Below are positions 8,891-17,881 of a stretch of DNA of 64,000 nucleotides, piece after piece. Positions within the stretch are counted from its first letter, which is position 1. Each line of letters opens with the position of its first letter. The position numbers and the translations under genes are program-made. A model generated the notes under the pieces. It did no database searches. It saw only the letters and a program-made list of their open reading frames with translations, and was not told the DNA's origin. Source of the stretch: Muribaculaceae bacterium (GTDB lineage: Bacteria; Bacteroidota; Bacteroidia; Bacteroidales; Muribaculaceae); the NCBI GenBank assembly GCA_022510405.1, contig JAFLTP010000004.1, forward strand, positions 49,286 through 113,285. The letters run 5' to 3'.

Positions 8891-9934
8891 ATGGCTGAAA
8901 AAGAGACTGAAATAAGCGATCTTGGTGAATTTGGGTTAATCGACAGACTTACAAAAGATTTCCCTATAACCAATTCGGAAACTAAACTCGGTGTAGGTGA
9001 TGATGCCGCTGTGCTCGCATTCGGAGAAAAGGATGTTGTGGTCACTACCGATCTTCTTTTAGAAGGAATTCATTTCGATTTAAGATATGTGCCTTTACAA
9101 CATTTAGGTTATAAAGCAGCGATTGTGAATTTCAGTGATATCTATGCAATGAATGCTTCTCCTCGCCAAATCACTGTGAGTATAGGAGTGTCGAGTAGAT
9201 TCACAGTTGAACATATCGATATGCTTTATTCCGGTATAAGAAGAGCATGTGAGATTTACGGTGTAGATTTGGTGGGAGGAGACACAAGCGCCTCAGTCAC
9301 AGGATTGGTTATCAGTATCACCTGTATAGGAGATGTGGAAAAAGGCAACGAAGTTAGAAGGTCGGGAGCAAAGCCAACCGACATAATTTGTGTGAGTGGT
9401 GATTTAGGTGCCGCATTTATGGGATTACAACTTCTTGAAAGAGAAAACTCTGTGGCAGCCCAACAAAAAGATAAAGATTTTCAACCCGATTTTTCAGGAA
9501 AAGAATATATACTCGAACGTCAGCTGAAACCTGAGGCAAGGAAAGACATCGTGGAATTACTAAAGAAGGAAGGTATAAAACCAACTGCCATGATAGATGT
9601 GAGCGACGGCCTTTCATCAGAGTTGCTGCATATATGTAAGGCAAGCAATGTCGGCTGTAGGGTGTATGAAGCTAAATTGCCAATTGATTACCAAACAGCA
9701 TTAATGGCTGAGGAATTCAATATGAATCTGGTAACTGCCGCGATGAACGGGGGAGAAGACTATGAATTACTTTTCACTGTTCCCTTGACTGATCATGAAA
9801 AGATTGAGAAATTAAAGGGAGTTAAGATGATCGGATACATAACTTCCCCCGATTTAGGAGCCGCTCTGGTTACCAGAGACGGAGGTGAAATTCCTATAAA
9901 AGCACAGGGTTGGAATGCTTTTACCAATGAATAA
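8891..9934 (+). CDS. thiL: Thiamine-monophosphate kinase
   Basis: ATP-dependent conversion of thiamine monophosphate to thiamine pyrophosphate, the last cofactor-forming step. It belongs to the AIRS/PurM-like superfamily. Visible motifs are GVGDDAAVL near residue 35, TTDLLLEGIHFDL, GGDTSAS, DVSDGLSSELLHI, and NGGEDYELLFTV. Length 347 is normal. No other thiamine genes are in the window. It ends the housekeeping run; the next 181 bases hold a palindrome and promoter for the Bat operon. Confidence 0.94.
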   Translation: MAEKETEISDLGEFGLIDRLTKDFPITNSETKLGVGDDAAVLAFGEKDVVVTTDLLLEGIHFDLRYVPLQHLGYKAAIVNFSDIYAMNASPRQITVSIGVSSRFTVEHIDMLYSGIRRACEIYGVDLVGGDTSASVTGLVISITCIGDVEKGNEVRRSGAKPTDIICVSGDLGAAFMGLQLLERENSVAAQQKDKDFQPDFSGKEYILERQLKPEARKDIVELLKKEGIKPTAMIDVSDGLSSELLHICKASNVGCRVYEAKLPIDYQTALMAEEFNMNLVTAAMNGGEDYELLFTVPLTDHEKIEKLKGVKMIGYITSPDLGAALVTRDGGEIPIKAQGWNAFTNE

Positions 9935-9985
9935 ATATTCCTTTAATAAGGTTTAATTAGAAGAAAGATTATTTAACTAAAAGAG

Positions 9986-10019
9986 ATAGATATTATATTC
10001 AAATAATATCTATTTTTGC
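9986..10019 (+). promoter_or_regulatory. Perfect 11-bp palindrome overlapping the Bat operon -7 box
   Basis: ATAGATATTAT (9986-9996) and its exact reverse complement (10003-10013) flank a 6-base loop. The right arm runs directly into TATTTTTGC (10011-10019), a consensus TAnnTTTG-type -7 box about 97 bases before moxR. The palindrome occupies the -10 to -35 space, where a dimeric regulator would bind. Because the right arm is followed by five T, it could also be a weak AT-only terminator for thiL. The sequence does not decide between these. Confidence 0.5.
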
Positions 10020-10115
10020 ATTTGGTAAAATAATAAAGAATTGCTCGAATTGACAACAGTTTAATTGCAATTATTTAAATTTTAGAATAATATCAGAAAA
10101 TAGTAAAAAATATAT

Positions 10116-11111
10116 ATGAGTGAAACGATCAACATCAGAGAACTAAATGATCTGATAGCCTCCAAGGCAAGTTTTGTAAGTTTGATCCGAAGTGGGATGG
10201 ATCGCCGAATAATAGGCCAAAAACATCTTGTAGACTCCCTGTTGATAGCCCTATTATGTAATGGACATGTTCTATTGGAAGGTGTCCCCGGTTTGGCAAA
10301 GACTTTAGCCATTAAAACATTGGCCTCATTGGTAGATGCAAAATATAGCAGAATACAGTTCACACCCGACCTTTTGCCTGCTGATGTTATAGGAACACTT
10401 ATTTACAGTGTAAAGAATGAAAGTTTCGAGGTGAAGAAAGGTCCCATTTTTGCCAATTTTGTGTTGGCAGATGAAATCAACAGAGCTCCGGCGAAAGTAC
10501 AAAGTGCTCTTTTGGAAGCAATGCAGGAACGTCAAGTCACAATTGGTGAAGAAACATTCAAACTTGACAATCCGTTCCTTGTGATGGCGACTCAAAATCC
10601 TATAGAACAGGAAGGTACATATCCGTTGCCTGAAGCTCAGACGGACCGTTTCTTGTTGAAAGTAGTGATTGGATACCCTAATAAAGACGAGGAAAAGTCT
10701 ATAATCCGTCAAAATATAACCTCTCAGTCATCTCCGATAACTCCCGTTATAAAGCCGGCAGAAATAGTGGAGGTGCAAAAGATAGTTGAGAAAATTTATA
10801 TAGATGAAAAGATAGAAAACTATATAGTTGACATCGTTTTTGCAACACGTGAACCGTCTAAATATGGTCTAACAGACCTCGCAAGCATAATCTCTTATGG
10901 TGCTTCACCCCGTGCCTCAATAAGTTTAGCATTGGCATCCAGAGCCTATGCATTCCTTCAGGGCAGAGGATATGTGATTCCGGAGGATGTTCGTGCTGTC
11001 TGCCATGATGTGATGCGTCACAGGATAGGTCTCTCATATGAAGCCGAAGCCAACAATATCAATGCAGATGAAGTTATCACGGCTATTCTTGATAAAGTTG
11101 CGGTGCCTTGA
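10116..11111 (+). CDS. moxR: MoxR-family AAA+ ATPase, first gene of the Bat operon
   Basis: AAA+ chaperone-type ATPase thought to help mature or assemble partner VWA proteins. Walker A is GVPGLAKT (residues 56-63) and Walker B is LADEINRAPAKVQ, followed by sensor-1 ATQNPIEQEGTYPLPEAQ and the MoxR lid domain with SPRASISLALASRA. Length 331 is typical. The genes downstream (DUF58, two VWA proteins, TPR protein, BatD, BatE) are its usual partners in Bacteroidota. In Bacteroides fragilis this operon contributes to aerotolerance; that role is inferred here. Confidence 0.93.
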   Translation: MSETINIRELNDLIASKASFVSLIRSGMDRRIIGQKHLVDSLLIALLCNGHVLLEGVPGLAKTLAIKTLASLVDAKYSRIQFTPDLLPADVIGTLIYSVKNESFEVKKGPIFANFVLADEINRAPAKVQSALLEAMQERQVTIGEETFKLDNPFLVMATQNPIEQEGTYPLPEAQTDRFLLKVVIGYPNKDEEKSIIRQNITSQSSPITPVIKPAEIVEVQKIVEKIYIDEKIENYIVDIVFATREPSKYGLTDLASIISYGASPRASISLALASRAYAFLQGRGYVIPEDVRAVCHDVMRHRIGLSYEAEANNINADEVITAILDKVAVP

Positions 11112-11115
11112 TTTT

Positions 11116-11150
11116 TAAAGTATAAAGTTGAAATTTTAAAGTTTAAAGTA
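11116..11150. repeat. Five period-7 units between moxR and the DUF58 gene
   Basis: Five adjacent heptamers read TAAAGTA, TAAAGTT, GAAATTT, TAAAGTT, TAAAGTA without gaps. They lie in the 110-bp spacer just after the moxR stop. A similar set of four (TTAAAGG, TTAAAGG, AAAAAGG, ATAACGG) lies at 2949-2976 over the nrnA stop codon. No gene or hairpin accounts for them. Confidence 0.6.
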
Positions 11151-11221
11151 GTCAGTAGAAATAGCTACTTGCTGAGAATTTAAGACTCAAATATTTCTTA
11201 TTCTGGATAAAAAAGAATTTA

Positions 11222-12103
11222 ATGGACGCAAAGGAACTTCTGGAAAAAGTTAGGAAAATTGAAATAAAAACCAGAGGACTTAGCCAAAATATTTTCGCAG
11301 GAGAATATCACACCGCTTTCAAGGGAAGAGGTGTGATTTTTTCCGAAGTCAGGGAGTATCAACCGGGAGATGATATCAGAGATATCGACTGGAATGTGAC
11401 AGCTCGGCATAACCGACCATATGTTAAGGTATATGAAGAAGAACGAGAACTGACCATGATGCTTCTTATAGATGTGAGTGGCAGCAGCGATTTTGGTGCA
11501 GTTGGTGAAAGTAAGAAGGAGAGGATTGCAGAGATTGCGGCCACCCTGGCTTTTTCTTCAATTCAGAATAATGATAAAGTTGGGGTGATTTTCTTTAGCG
11601 ATCATATAGAAAAATTTATTCCTCCCAAAAAAGGAAGGAAACATATTCTGTTGATAATTAGGGAAATAATTGATTTGGTGCCGACAAGTAGAGGCACCAA
11701 TATAGATGTGGCACTCAAATTTATGACAAATGCCTTGAAGAAAAGAGTGAGTGCTTTCTTGTTGAGTGATTTTATTGATAATCATGATTATTTCTCCAGT
11801 ATGTCGATTGCCAACAGGAAGCATGACTTAGCCGCCATTCAAGTTTATGACCGTAGAGATGCCAGCATGCCCGACGTTGGACTTGTAAGAATAAGAGATA
11901 TGGAAACCGGTTCCGACAAGTGGATTGACACGTCTTCGTCGAGCGTGAGAAAGGCTTTTGATAAAGCCTGGTATGATAGGCAACAGAAAATATCTTCTAT
12001 TACCGCCAGATGCGGAGTGGATATGGTCTCGGTAACAACAGATGAAGATTATGTGAAAGCGTTGCTGGCTTTGTTCCATAACAGAGGCACAGCAAGACGT
12101 TAA
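11222..12103 (+). CDS. DUF58 domain protein of the Bat operon
   Basis: Cytosolic protein with a degenerate von Willebrand A fold, the constant partner of MoxR ATPases. The DUF58 hallmark GVIFSEVREYQPGDDIRDID followed by WNVTARHNRPYVKVYEEER lies at about residues 38-77. The MIDAS-like motif is LIDVSGSSDFG near residue 85. Length 293 is usual. It starts at ATG 11222, 110 bases after moxR, and ends one base before the next frame opens. The precise biochemical role is unknown; family knowledge suggests it scaffolds MoxR-dependent assembly. Confidence 0.9.
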   Translation: MDAKELLEKVRKIEIKTRGLSQNIFAGEYHTAFKGRGVIFSEVREYQPGDDIRDIDWNVTARHNRPYVKVYEEERELTMMLLIDVSGSSDFGAVGESKKERIAEIAATLAFSSIQNNDKVGVIFFSDHIEKFIPPKKGRKHILLIIREIIDLVPTSRGTNIDVALKFMTNALKKRVSAFLLSDFIDNHDYFSSMSIANRKHDLAAIQVYDRRDASMPDVGLVRIRDMETGSDKWIDTSSSSVRKAFDKAWYDRQQKISSITARCGVDMVSVTTDEDYVKALLALFHNRGTARR

Positions 12104-12113
12104 TTTGATACCA

Positions 12114-13115
12114 ATGATAAAAAAGATATCTTCTTTATTTATTCTTTTTTCAGCACTTTTTGGCTTGCAAACAGCAGAAGGTGCGAATGTTTCTATTTCT
12201 GCAAAACTGGATTCAGTGAATGTGTTGATGGGGACTCTTAACACATTGCATTTGGAAATTGTAGAAAATAAAGGGTCGAACGGTAGATTATCCCTATTCC
12301 AGCAAATAGATAGAGCTCGAGGTTATGCGGCTGTTTGTGGTGACAGTGTTGAATTGGATGCAAATTTTACTGTAGATACAATAGAATTAGGTTCCGGTAA
12401 GGTCCAATTAAACTATAGTATTCCGGTTCAGGCTTTCGATTCCGGAACTTATACTTTGCCTAAATTCGTATATTATGTAGGAAAAGATTCCGTAGTTTCA
12501 AAATCCTTAACCTTCAATGTTTATCCCGTTAATGTAACGGCTGAAGACCAGATAGCACCATACGCCCCCGCATTTGAGCCGGATGGAAAAAGATGGTATG
12601 ATTGGGTTCCCGATTGGATTCTGGATTTCTGGTGGATTTTCATCATACTTGTTTTGGCTATCTGTGCCGGTTTGTACACTATGAGGAACTATAACAAAAA
12701 GGTTATTCCATTTATTTCACCAAAACCACAACCCAAACCATGGGAAATCGCGCTTGGATCTTTACAAAGGCTCAAATCCAGAAAACTATGGGAACAAGGT
12801 ATGGAAAAGGAATACTTTACAGACCTTACCGATATTCTGCGTTCTTATCTCTATGAAAGATTTGGGATCAATGCAATGGAAATGACCACCCGTCAGATCA
12901 TGGATAAAATCTATGAAAGTGATCTAAAGGATAAAAAGGATTATGTGAAACAAATTCTTAATGTGGCTGATTTTGTAAAGTTTGCAAAAGTAAGGCCATT
13001 GCCGGCCGACAGTATAGCGGCTTATGAAAATGCTAAGAAATTTGTGGAAGAAACCATCCCGGCCGAAAAAGAGGATTCCTCTGAGAAGAGTATTAAGGAA
13101 GGAGGTGAAGCCTGA
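12114..13115 (+). CDS. Membrane protein of the Bat operon (DUF4381-like)
   Basis: Predicted secreted-then-anchored protein: signal peptide (residues 1-21), a periplasmic beta-rich domain (about 22-155), one transmembrane helix at WILDFWWIFIILVLAICAGL (about 170-190), and a cytosolic helical tail with FTDLTDILRSYLYERFGI. This layout occupies the same slot in other Bacteroidota Bat operons. I chose ATG 12114; an in-frame TTG at 12105 sits only one base after the DUF58 stop and gives a poorer signal peptide. Its stop overlaps the batA start (TGATG), with a GGAGG just upstream. No enzymatic motif is visible. Confidence 0.8.
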   Translation: MIKKISSLFILFSALFGLQTAEGANVSISAKLDSVNVLMGTLNTLHLEIVENKGSNGRLSLFQQIDRARGYAAVCGDSVELDANFTVDTIELGSGKVQLNYSIPVQAFDSGTYTLPKFVYYVGKDSVVSKSLTFNVYPVNVTAEDQIAPYAPAFEPDGKRWYDWVPDWILDFWWIFIILVLAICAGLYTMRNYNKKVIPFISPKPQPKPWEIALGSLQRLKSRKLWEQGMEKEYFTDLTDILRSYLYERFGINAMEMTTRQIMDKIYESDLKDKKDYVKQILNVADFVKFAKVRPLPADSIAAYENAKKFVEETIPAEKEDSSEKSIKEGGEA

Positions 13116-14086
13116 TGAAACATCCGGGTCTTTTATTCCTTTTCCTTCTTTATATCCCGTTGATAGCATGGTATGTCTGGAAACATAGAAATGCCAATCC
13201 TTCTTTGGGTGTATCAACATTATTACCTGTGGCAAAAATTCCGGTTTCATGGAAACAGATATTGATACATGTATGTTTCGGACTTCAGTTAATTGCCATA
13301 GGAGGATTGATTGTAGCTTTGGCTCGGCCCCAAAGTCACGACGCTTTCAGTTCTTCAAGGATAAATGGTACTGACATAGTATTGGCAATAGATATTTCCG
13401 GCAGTATGAATGCCAAGGATTTTAATCCATCCAGATTTGCAGCTGCCAAGGAAGTCGCTTCAAAATTTGTGAATCAAAGAGAACACGATAACATAGGGCT
13501 CGTAGTCTTTGCCGGAGAAAGTCTATCTTTGATGCCTTTAACCAACGACCGAGGAGCGCTGATCAATGCCATTGACAATATCGAAATGGGTGATTTGACA
13601 GATGGAACGGCTATAGGCGACGGTTTGGTGAGTGCCATAAACCGAATTGTATCCGGTAAAGCCAAGTCTAAAAGCATAATCCTTCTCACAGATGGTACGA
13701 ACAATGCCGGTGAGGTGCCTCCGGCCACTGCGGCTCAGATTGCCAAACAAAAGGGAGTCAGGGTATATACAATTGGAATAGGAACCAATGGTAACATTAA
13801 GATACCTGATCCCTATGGGTTTTCTTCCACTACAATTGAAACAAAGATAGATGAAGAATCCCTCCAGGAAATTGCAAATACAACAAATGGGAAATACTTC
13901 AGAGCAAAAGATGAAAAAGTGCTTAAAAAAGTTTTTGATGAGATTGACAAACTTGAAAAAAGTATTCTTGATGTAGATAAGTATACTTATACAGAAGAAA
14001 ATTTTGAGCCATGGATTCTACTTTCGCTTTGTTCTTTAGGACTTTATTTATTGTTACGTTACACGGTTTTAAGAAGAATCCCATAA
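13115..14086 (+). CDS. batA: VWA-domain aerotolerance protein BatA
   Basis: Inner-membrane protein with a periplasm-or-cytosol-facing von Willebrand A domain that binds a metal through a MIDAS site. N-terminal hydrophobic segments span about residues 5-20 and 50-70. The MIDAS motif is intact in LAIDISGSMNAKDF (Asp93, Ser95, Ser97). The later GTAIGDGL threonine and LLTDGTNN aspartate complete the site. A C-terminal transmembrane helix (WILLSLCSLGLYLLLRY) closes the protein. Overlaps its upstream neighbour by one base. Function in oxidative-stress tolerance is by analogy to B. fragilis. Confidence 0.92.
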   Translation: MKHPGLLFLFLLYIPLIAWYVWKHRNANPSLGVSTLLPVAKIPVSWKQILIHVCFGLQLIAIGGLIVALARPQSHDAFSSSRINGTDIVLAIDISGSMNAKDFNPSRFAAAKEVASKFVNQREHDNIGLVVFAGESLSLMPLTNDRGALINAIDNIEMGDLTDGTAIGDGLVSAINRIVSGKAKSKSIILLTDGTNNAGEVPPATAAQIAKQKGVRVYTIGIGTNGNIKIPDPYGFSSTTIETKIDEESLQEIANTTNGKYFRAKDEKVLKKVFDEIDKLEKSILDVDKYTYTEENFEPWILLSLCSLGLYLLLRYTVLRRIP

Positions 14087-14129
14087 AATAAAAAGACTAA
14101 TAAAATAACACTACAACCAACTGCTTATA

Positions 14130-15176
14130 ATGTTTAGTTTCGCGCATCCAGATCTTCTTTTCGTTCTTTTGCTAATACCCTTCTTTGTGGTGTTGTATGC
14201 ATGGGCAAGATATGCAAGAAACAGGAAATTGAAGAAATTCGGAAATCCAAAGACCTTGGCCCCTCTTATGCCGGAAGTCTCACCGTTTAAACCACCTTTG
14301 AAACTGACGATAGAGATGGTGGCTTTATTCTTGATTATTTTTTGTCTTGCCAGGCCATGGGGTGGTGTAAAGGATGAGAAAACTGTTAAGGAAGGTATCG
14401 AAGTGATAATAGCGATGGATGCCAGTAATTCAATGTTGGCATCTTCCACTTCGGATGAAAAAGGAGCCGACAGAATGCGAACGGCAAAACTTATGTTGGA
14501 GAAACTTATCAACCGACTTGATAACGATAGGGTTGGATTGATAGTGTATGCCGGAGATGCCTATACCTTGATACCTGTGACCAATGATTACGTCTCAGCC
14601 AAAATGTTTCTCAATTCCATCGATCCTTCTCAAATAGACAATCAGGGTACAGATATTTCATCTGCAATAAGAATGGCTACTACCTCCTTCAGTGAGGATA
14701 AAAATATTGGGAAGGCAATTATATTAATAACCGACGCCGACGAATTAGAAGACGAGGATGGAGTAATGGCTGCCGCTCAAAAGGCATCACACGATGGAAT
14801 ACAGATAGATGTGGTAGGTTTGGGTAGCAGTGTGGCTGTTCCAATTCCGTTAAAAAACGGAGGATATATGATGGACCCTTTCACCGGAGAAAGGGCAATG
14901 ACCGCTTTAAATGAAGATTTGGCAGCTAACATAGCAAAAGCAGGCAATGGAATATATGTAAATGCATCCAATAGGGAGGCCTTGAATGAATTGGACAAAC
15001 AACTTGATACTCTCAAAAAAGCCTCTTTGGAATCTAATATTTCAGCAGTTCACGATGAACTTTTCCCGCTCTTTGCAATATTTGCATTGGCATTATTGGT
15101 GCTCGATATATTTATACTTGAAAGAAAAATTGCTTGGCTTGATAAAATAACATTCTTCAAGAAGGAAACAGCATGA
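14130..15176 (+). CDS. batB: VWA-domain aerotolerance protein BatB
   Basis: Paralogue of BatA with the same layout: two N-terminal hydrophobic helices (about 9-26 and 58-76), a VWA domain with intact MIDAS in IIAMDASNSMLASS (Asp97, Ser99, Ser101), GTDISSAI and LITDADELEDEDG, and a C-terminal transmembrane helix (LFAIFALALLVLDIFIL). The acidic DADELEDEDG at the third metal position is more charged than in BatA. Its last four bases overlap the batC start (ATGA), so translation is probably coupled. Confidence 0.92.
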   Translation: MFSFAHPDLLFVLLLIPFFVVLYAWARYARNRKLKKFGNPKTLAPLMPEVSPFKPPLKLTIEMVALFLIIFCLARPWGGVKDEKTVKEGIEVIIAMDASNSMLASSTSDEKGADRMRTAKLMLEKLINRLDNDRVGLIVYAGDAYTLIPVTNDYVSAKMFLNSIDPSQIDNQGTDISSAIRMATTSFSEDKNIGKAIILITDADELEDEDGVMAAAQKASHDGIQIDVVGLGSSVAVPIPLKNGGYMMDPFTGERAMTALNEDLAANIAKAGNGIYVNASNREALNELDKQLDTLKKASLESNISAVHDELFPLFAIFALALLVLDIFILERKIAWLDKITFFKKETA

Positions 15177-15976
15177 CAGCTTTAAATAAAATATTAATTG
15201 TATTTGCATTTCTTATAGTTTTGCCTTTAGGGAATTTCCTTAAAGCGGCTGAAGAAATTCCTTTTTCAACCAAAAAGGAAAGAAATCATATAACAAAAGG
15301 TAACAAACTATATGAGGAGGGTAAGTTTAGGGAAGCAATCCAACAATACAAGGATGCCCTGGAAGAAAACCCTTCATCATTGGTGGGCCGATACAATCTT
15401 GGTTTATCAGAAATTAGGATAGGTTCCAACTCCAATGATACTACAGAAGCAGCAAAAAAGATGCTTGAGTCGGGAATGAAAAGTATGCAGCAGGTGGCAA
15501 ATTTAGGTTCAAAACGACCGGATCTTGCCTCAAAAGCAAATTATAATCTTGGAAATGTTGCTTTTAATTCAGAAGATTACAAAAAGGCTATAGACTACTA
15601 TAAACAAAGTCTCAGATTAAATCCTGAGGACGAAAATGCAAGAAGAAACTTGCGTATCGCTCAATTAAAGATTCAAAACGAAGATCAGAATCAAGACCAA
15701 AATCAAGATCAAGAGCAGAACGAAGATCAACAAGACCAACAAGATCAGCAAGACCAGAATCAAGATCAAAACGAAGACCAGAATCAGGACCAGCAGGACC
15801 AGAATCAGGATCAACAGGATCAGGAAAATCAACAACCACAAAGCAATCTTAACCAGCAGACCGCAGAACAAATCTTGAATGCTATTGAAAATAAAGAGAA
15901 TCAAACCAGAGCAAGAGTAGCCGGTCAGAATGCTGAAAAGAGTCGTCAAAGAAACAGAAACAGAAGAAATTGGTGA
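15173..15976 (+). CDS. batC: TPR protein BatC with Asp/Gln/Asn-rich tail
   Basis: Predicted periplasmic protein with a signal peptide (about 1-25), then tetratricopeptide repeats at about 38-75 and 120-160 (ANYNLGNVAFNSEDYKKAI is a clean TPR helix pair). Residues about 168-230 are a low-complexity tract made almost wholly of D, Q, N and E, encoded by in-frame GAY-CAR-AAY repeats at 15676-15840. The C-terminus is basic (SRQRNRNRRNW). TPRs suggest a scaffold for the VWA partners. The acidic repeat is likely length-variable. A leucine/valine-rich frame on the opposite strand is a by-product of this repeat and was not annotated. Confidence 0.9.
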   Translation: MTALNKILIVFAFLIVLPLGNFLKAAEEIPFSTKKERNHITKGNKLYEEGKFREAIQQYKDALEENPSSLVGRYNLGLSEIRIGSNSNDTTEAAKKMLESGMKSMQQVANLGSKRPDLASKANYNLGNVAFNSEDYKKAIDYYKQSLRLNPEDENARRNLRIAQLKIQNEDQNQDQNQDQEQNEDQQDQQDQQDQNQDQNEDQNQDQQDQNQDQQDQENQQPQSNLNQQTAEQILNAIENKENQTRARVAGQNAEKSRQRNRNRRNW

Positions 15977-16036
15977 TAAGAAGCTTGTTGAACAATTTTA
16001 TGCTGCGATTGTGAAAGATAAAACCTGAAATAGAAT

Positions 16037-17881
16037 ATGAGATCAGGGCAATTTAAATTCATTGCAATTTTAATAATTGTATTTTTAAGTGTGACTGATT
16101 TATTTGCTCAATCGGTCGCAATCTCAGTTTCACCCGCAAGAGGTAAAAGAGAAATTTCTGTTGGAGACCTCTTTTATATAAATATTGTGGTGAAAGACAT
16201 CAATTCAAATCCTGAAAAACCGGCAGATGTGCCTGGCGCCAATTTGGTTTATTTTGACCGGACAGGACAGTCCTCCAGTTTTTCAAGTATTAATGGTAAA
16301 ACTACTCAAAGCACAAGTTACACTTGGACTGCTACACTCCGAGCCCAGACAGAAGGGCAATATACTTTTGGACCTGTGACGGTTGGAGGAGTTAAGAGCA
16401 ACACTGTAAAATATGCCATCGGTGCCCCAATGCCGGCTCAACAGATTCCTAATTCGGGAAATTCAACTGCTCCTCATAGAAATATAGATCCCGACAAACC
16501 GGAATATATAGGTAAAGGAGATGGAAATCTCTTTATGAGGGCAGAAGTCTCTCAGTCTTCAGCCTATGTGAATCAAGCGATTCTTTACATCGTTAAACTT
16601 TATTCTACTTATGATGCCATAAAATTTATAGGAGCTACTGCATCTCCTAAATTTGACGGGTTTGTAGTTGAAGAGTCAAAAGATATTTCTACCTCTTTGG
16701 AGTATGAAACCTATAATGGAAAAACTTATGCAACTGCAATAATCGCAAGATATATAATATTTCCTCAACATGAGGGAGCGCTTACGGTAAAAGGTAACAC
16801 CTATACTGTTAGCGTGGACCAAAGGGAGTATTATCGAGACCCGTTTTATGGACATCTCTCGGTTTCAAAACCTTTACAATTGAATGTGACTCCCAATGAA
16901 CTAACGGTGAATGTGAAACCTTTACCTTCTCCAATTCCGGCAGATTTCTCAGGAGGTGTAGGACAATTTAACATCACATCATCTTTACCGGCTCAAAAGT
17001 TTGTGACCAATCAAGTAGGATCTATAATATACAATATTGAGGGCACAGGTAATATAAAATATATTTCTCTACCGGATTTACAAAAACTTTACCCCTCGGA
17101 ATTGGAGGTTTACACACCAACTTCTGAATCCAATGTGAATGTTGGGAGGACCAATGTTTCAGGAAGTATCAAGTTCGATTATTCTTTCATGCCATTGGAA
17201 TGGGGTAATTTCAGATTGCCGGATGTTAAATTGGTATATTTCAATCCTAACACAGGAAGATATGAAACTTCAGTGGCAAGAGGTTACGAAATTGCAGTGG
17301 AAAGAGGCACTGGTTCGGAAAAATCTCAAACAAAAGCCTCAGCATCATTTGATTCCCAATTATTGCCTGTTGTCACCAATCTTTCTTTTAAACATAGACC
17401 ATATGTATATGGATTTTTATATTGGCTTTTCTATATTATCCCGATTGGAGGTATTATAGTGGCGTATGTTTGGTATAAATCCTATCTTGCAGCAAATTCA
17501 GATGTATTGGCTGTCAGAAGTAGAAAAGCAAACAGAATGGCAAGAAGACGTCTTAAAAAAGCCTATGCCTATATGAATGCCAATGATAGAAATTCATTCT
17601 ACGATGAGATAATTTCTTCTATATGGGGTTATTTGGGAGATAAGCTGCGAATACCTATCTCGGAATTAAGCAGAGAAAACATAAGCGGTAAGTTGGCTAT
17701 GAATGACATTACTGACGAAGATATTCAAAAATTGATAACACTGATTGATGACGTTGAATTTGAGAAATACGCACCTGCGGCTTCGGCTTCCGAAATGAAC
17801 GATATTTATGAAAGAACCATATCAACAATGAATTCCCTTGAAGAGGCATTCAAAAAAGCAAAGAATAATGAAGATATTTAA
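16037..17881 (+). CDS. batD: Oxygen-tolerance protein BatD
   Basis: Large membrane-anchored protein of the BatD family. It has a signal peptide (about 1-25), an extended periplasmic region of beta-sandwich domains (about 26-455), a transmembrane helix near residues 458-480 (FLYWLFYIIPIGGIIVAYVW), and a cytosolic helical tail. Family features include the early SVSPARGKREISVGD strand and the repeated Ig-like strands. At 614 residues it fits the family. The batE start lies within its last 14 bases. The biochemical role is unknown; it is required in concert with other Bat proteins in B. fragilis. Confidence 0.88.
   Translation: MRSGQFKFIAILIIVFLSVTDLFAQSVAISVSPARGKREISVGDLFYINIVVKDINSNPEKPADVPGANLVYFDRTGQSSSFSSINGKTTQSTSYTWTATLRAQTEGQYTFGPVTVGGVKSNTVKYAIGAPMPAQQIPNSGNSTAPHRNIDPDKPEYIGKGDGNLFMRAEVSQSSAYVNQAILYIVKLYSTYDAIKFIGATASPKFDGFVVEESKDISTSLEYETYNGKTYATAIIARYIIFPQHEGALTVKGNTYTVSVDQREYYRDPFYGHLSVSKPLQLNVTPNELTVNVKPLPSPIPADFSGGVGQFNITSSLPAQKFVTNQVGSIIYNIEGTGNIKYISLPDLQKLYPSELEVYTPTSESNVNVGRTNVSGSIKFDYSFMPLEWGNFRLPDVKLVYFNPNTGRYETSVARGYEIAVERGTGSEKSQTKASASFDSQLLPVVTNLSFKHRPYVYGFLYWLFYIIPIGGIIVAYVWYKSYLAANSDVLAVRSRKANRMARRRLKKAYAYMNANDRNSFYDEIISSIWGYLGDKLRIPISELSRENISGKLAMNDITDEDIQKLITLIDDVEFEKYAPAASASEMNDIYERTISTMNSLEEAFKKAKNNEDI

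Noticed and set aside
10326..10712. Minus-strand frame of 128 residues inside moxR.
   Set aside because: Shadow of moxR, whose frame carries intact Walker motifs.
15612..15949. Minus-strand Leu/Val-rich frame that looks like a membrane peptide.
   Set aside because: It is the complement of the in-frame GAY-CAR repeat of batC and has no independent support.
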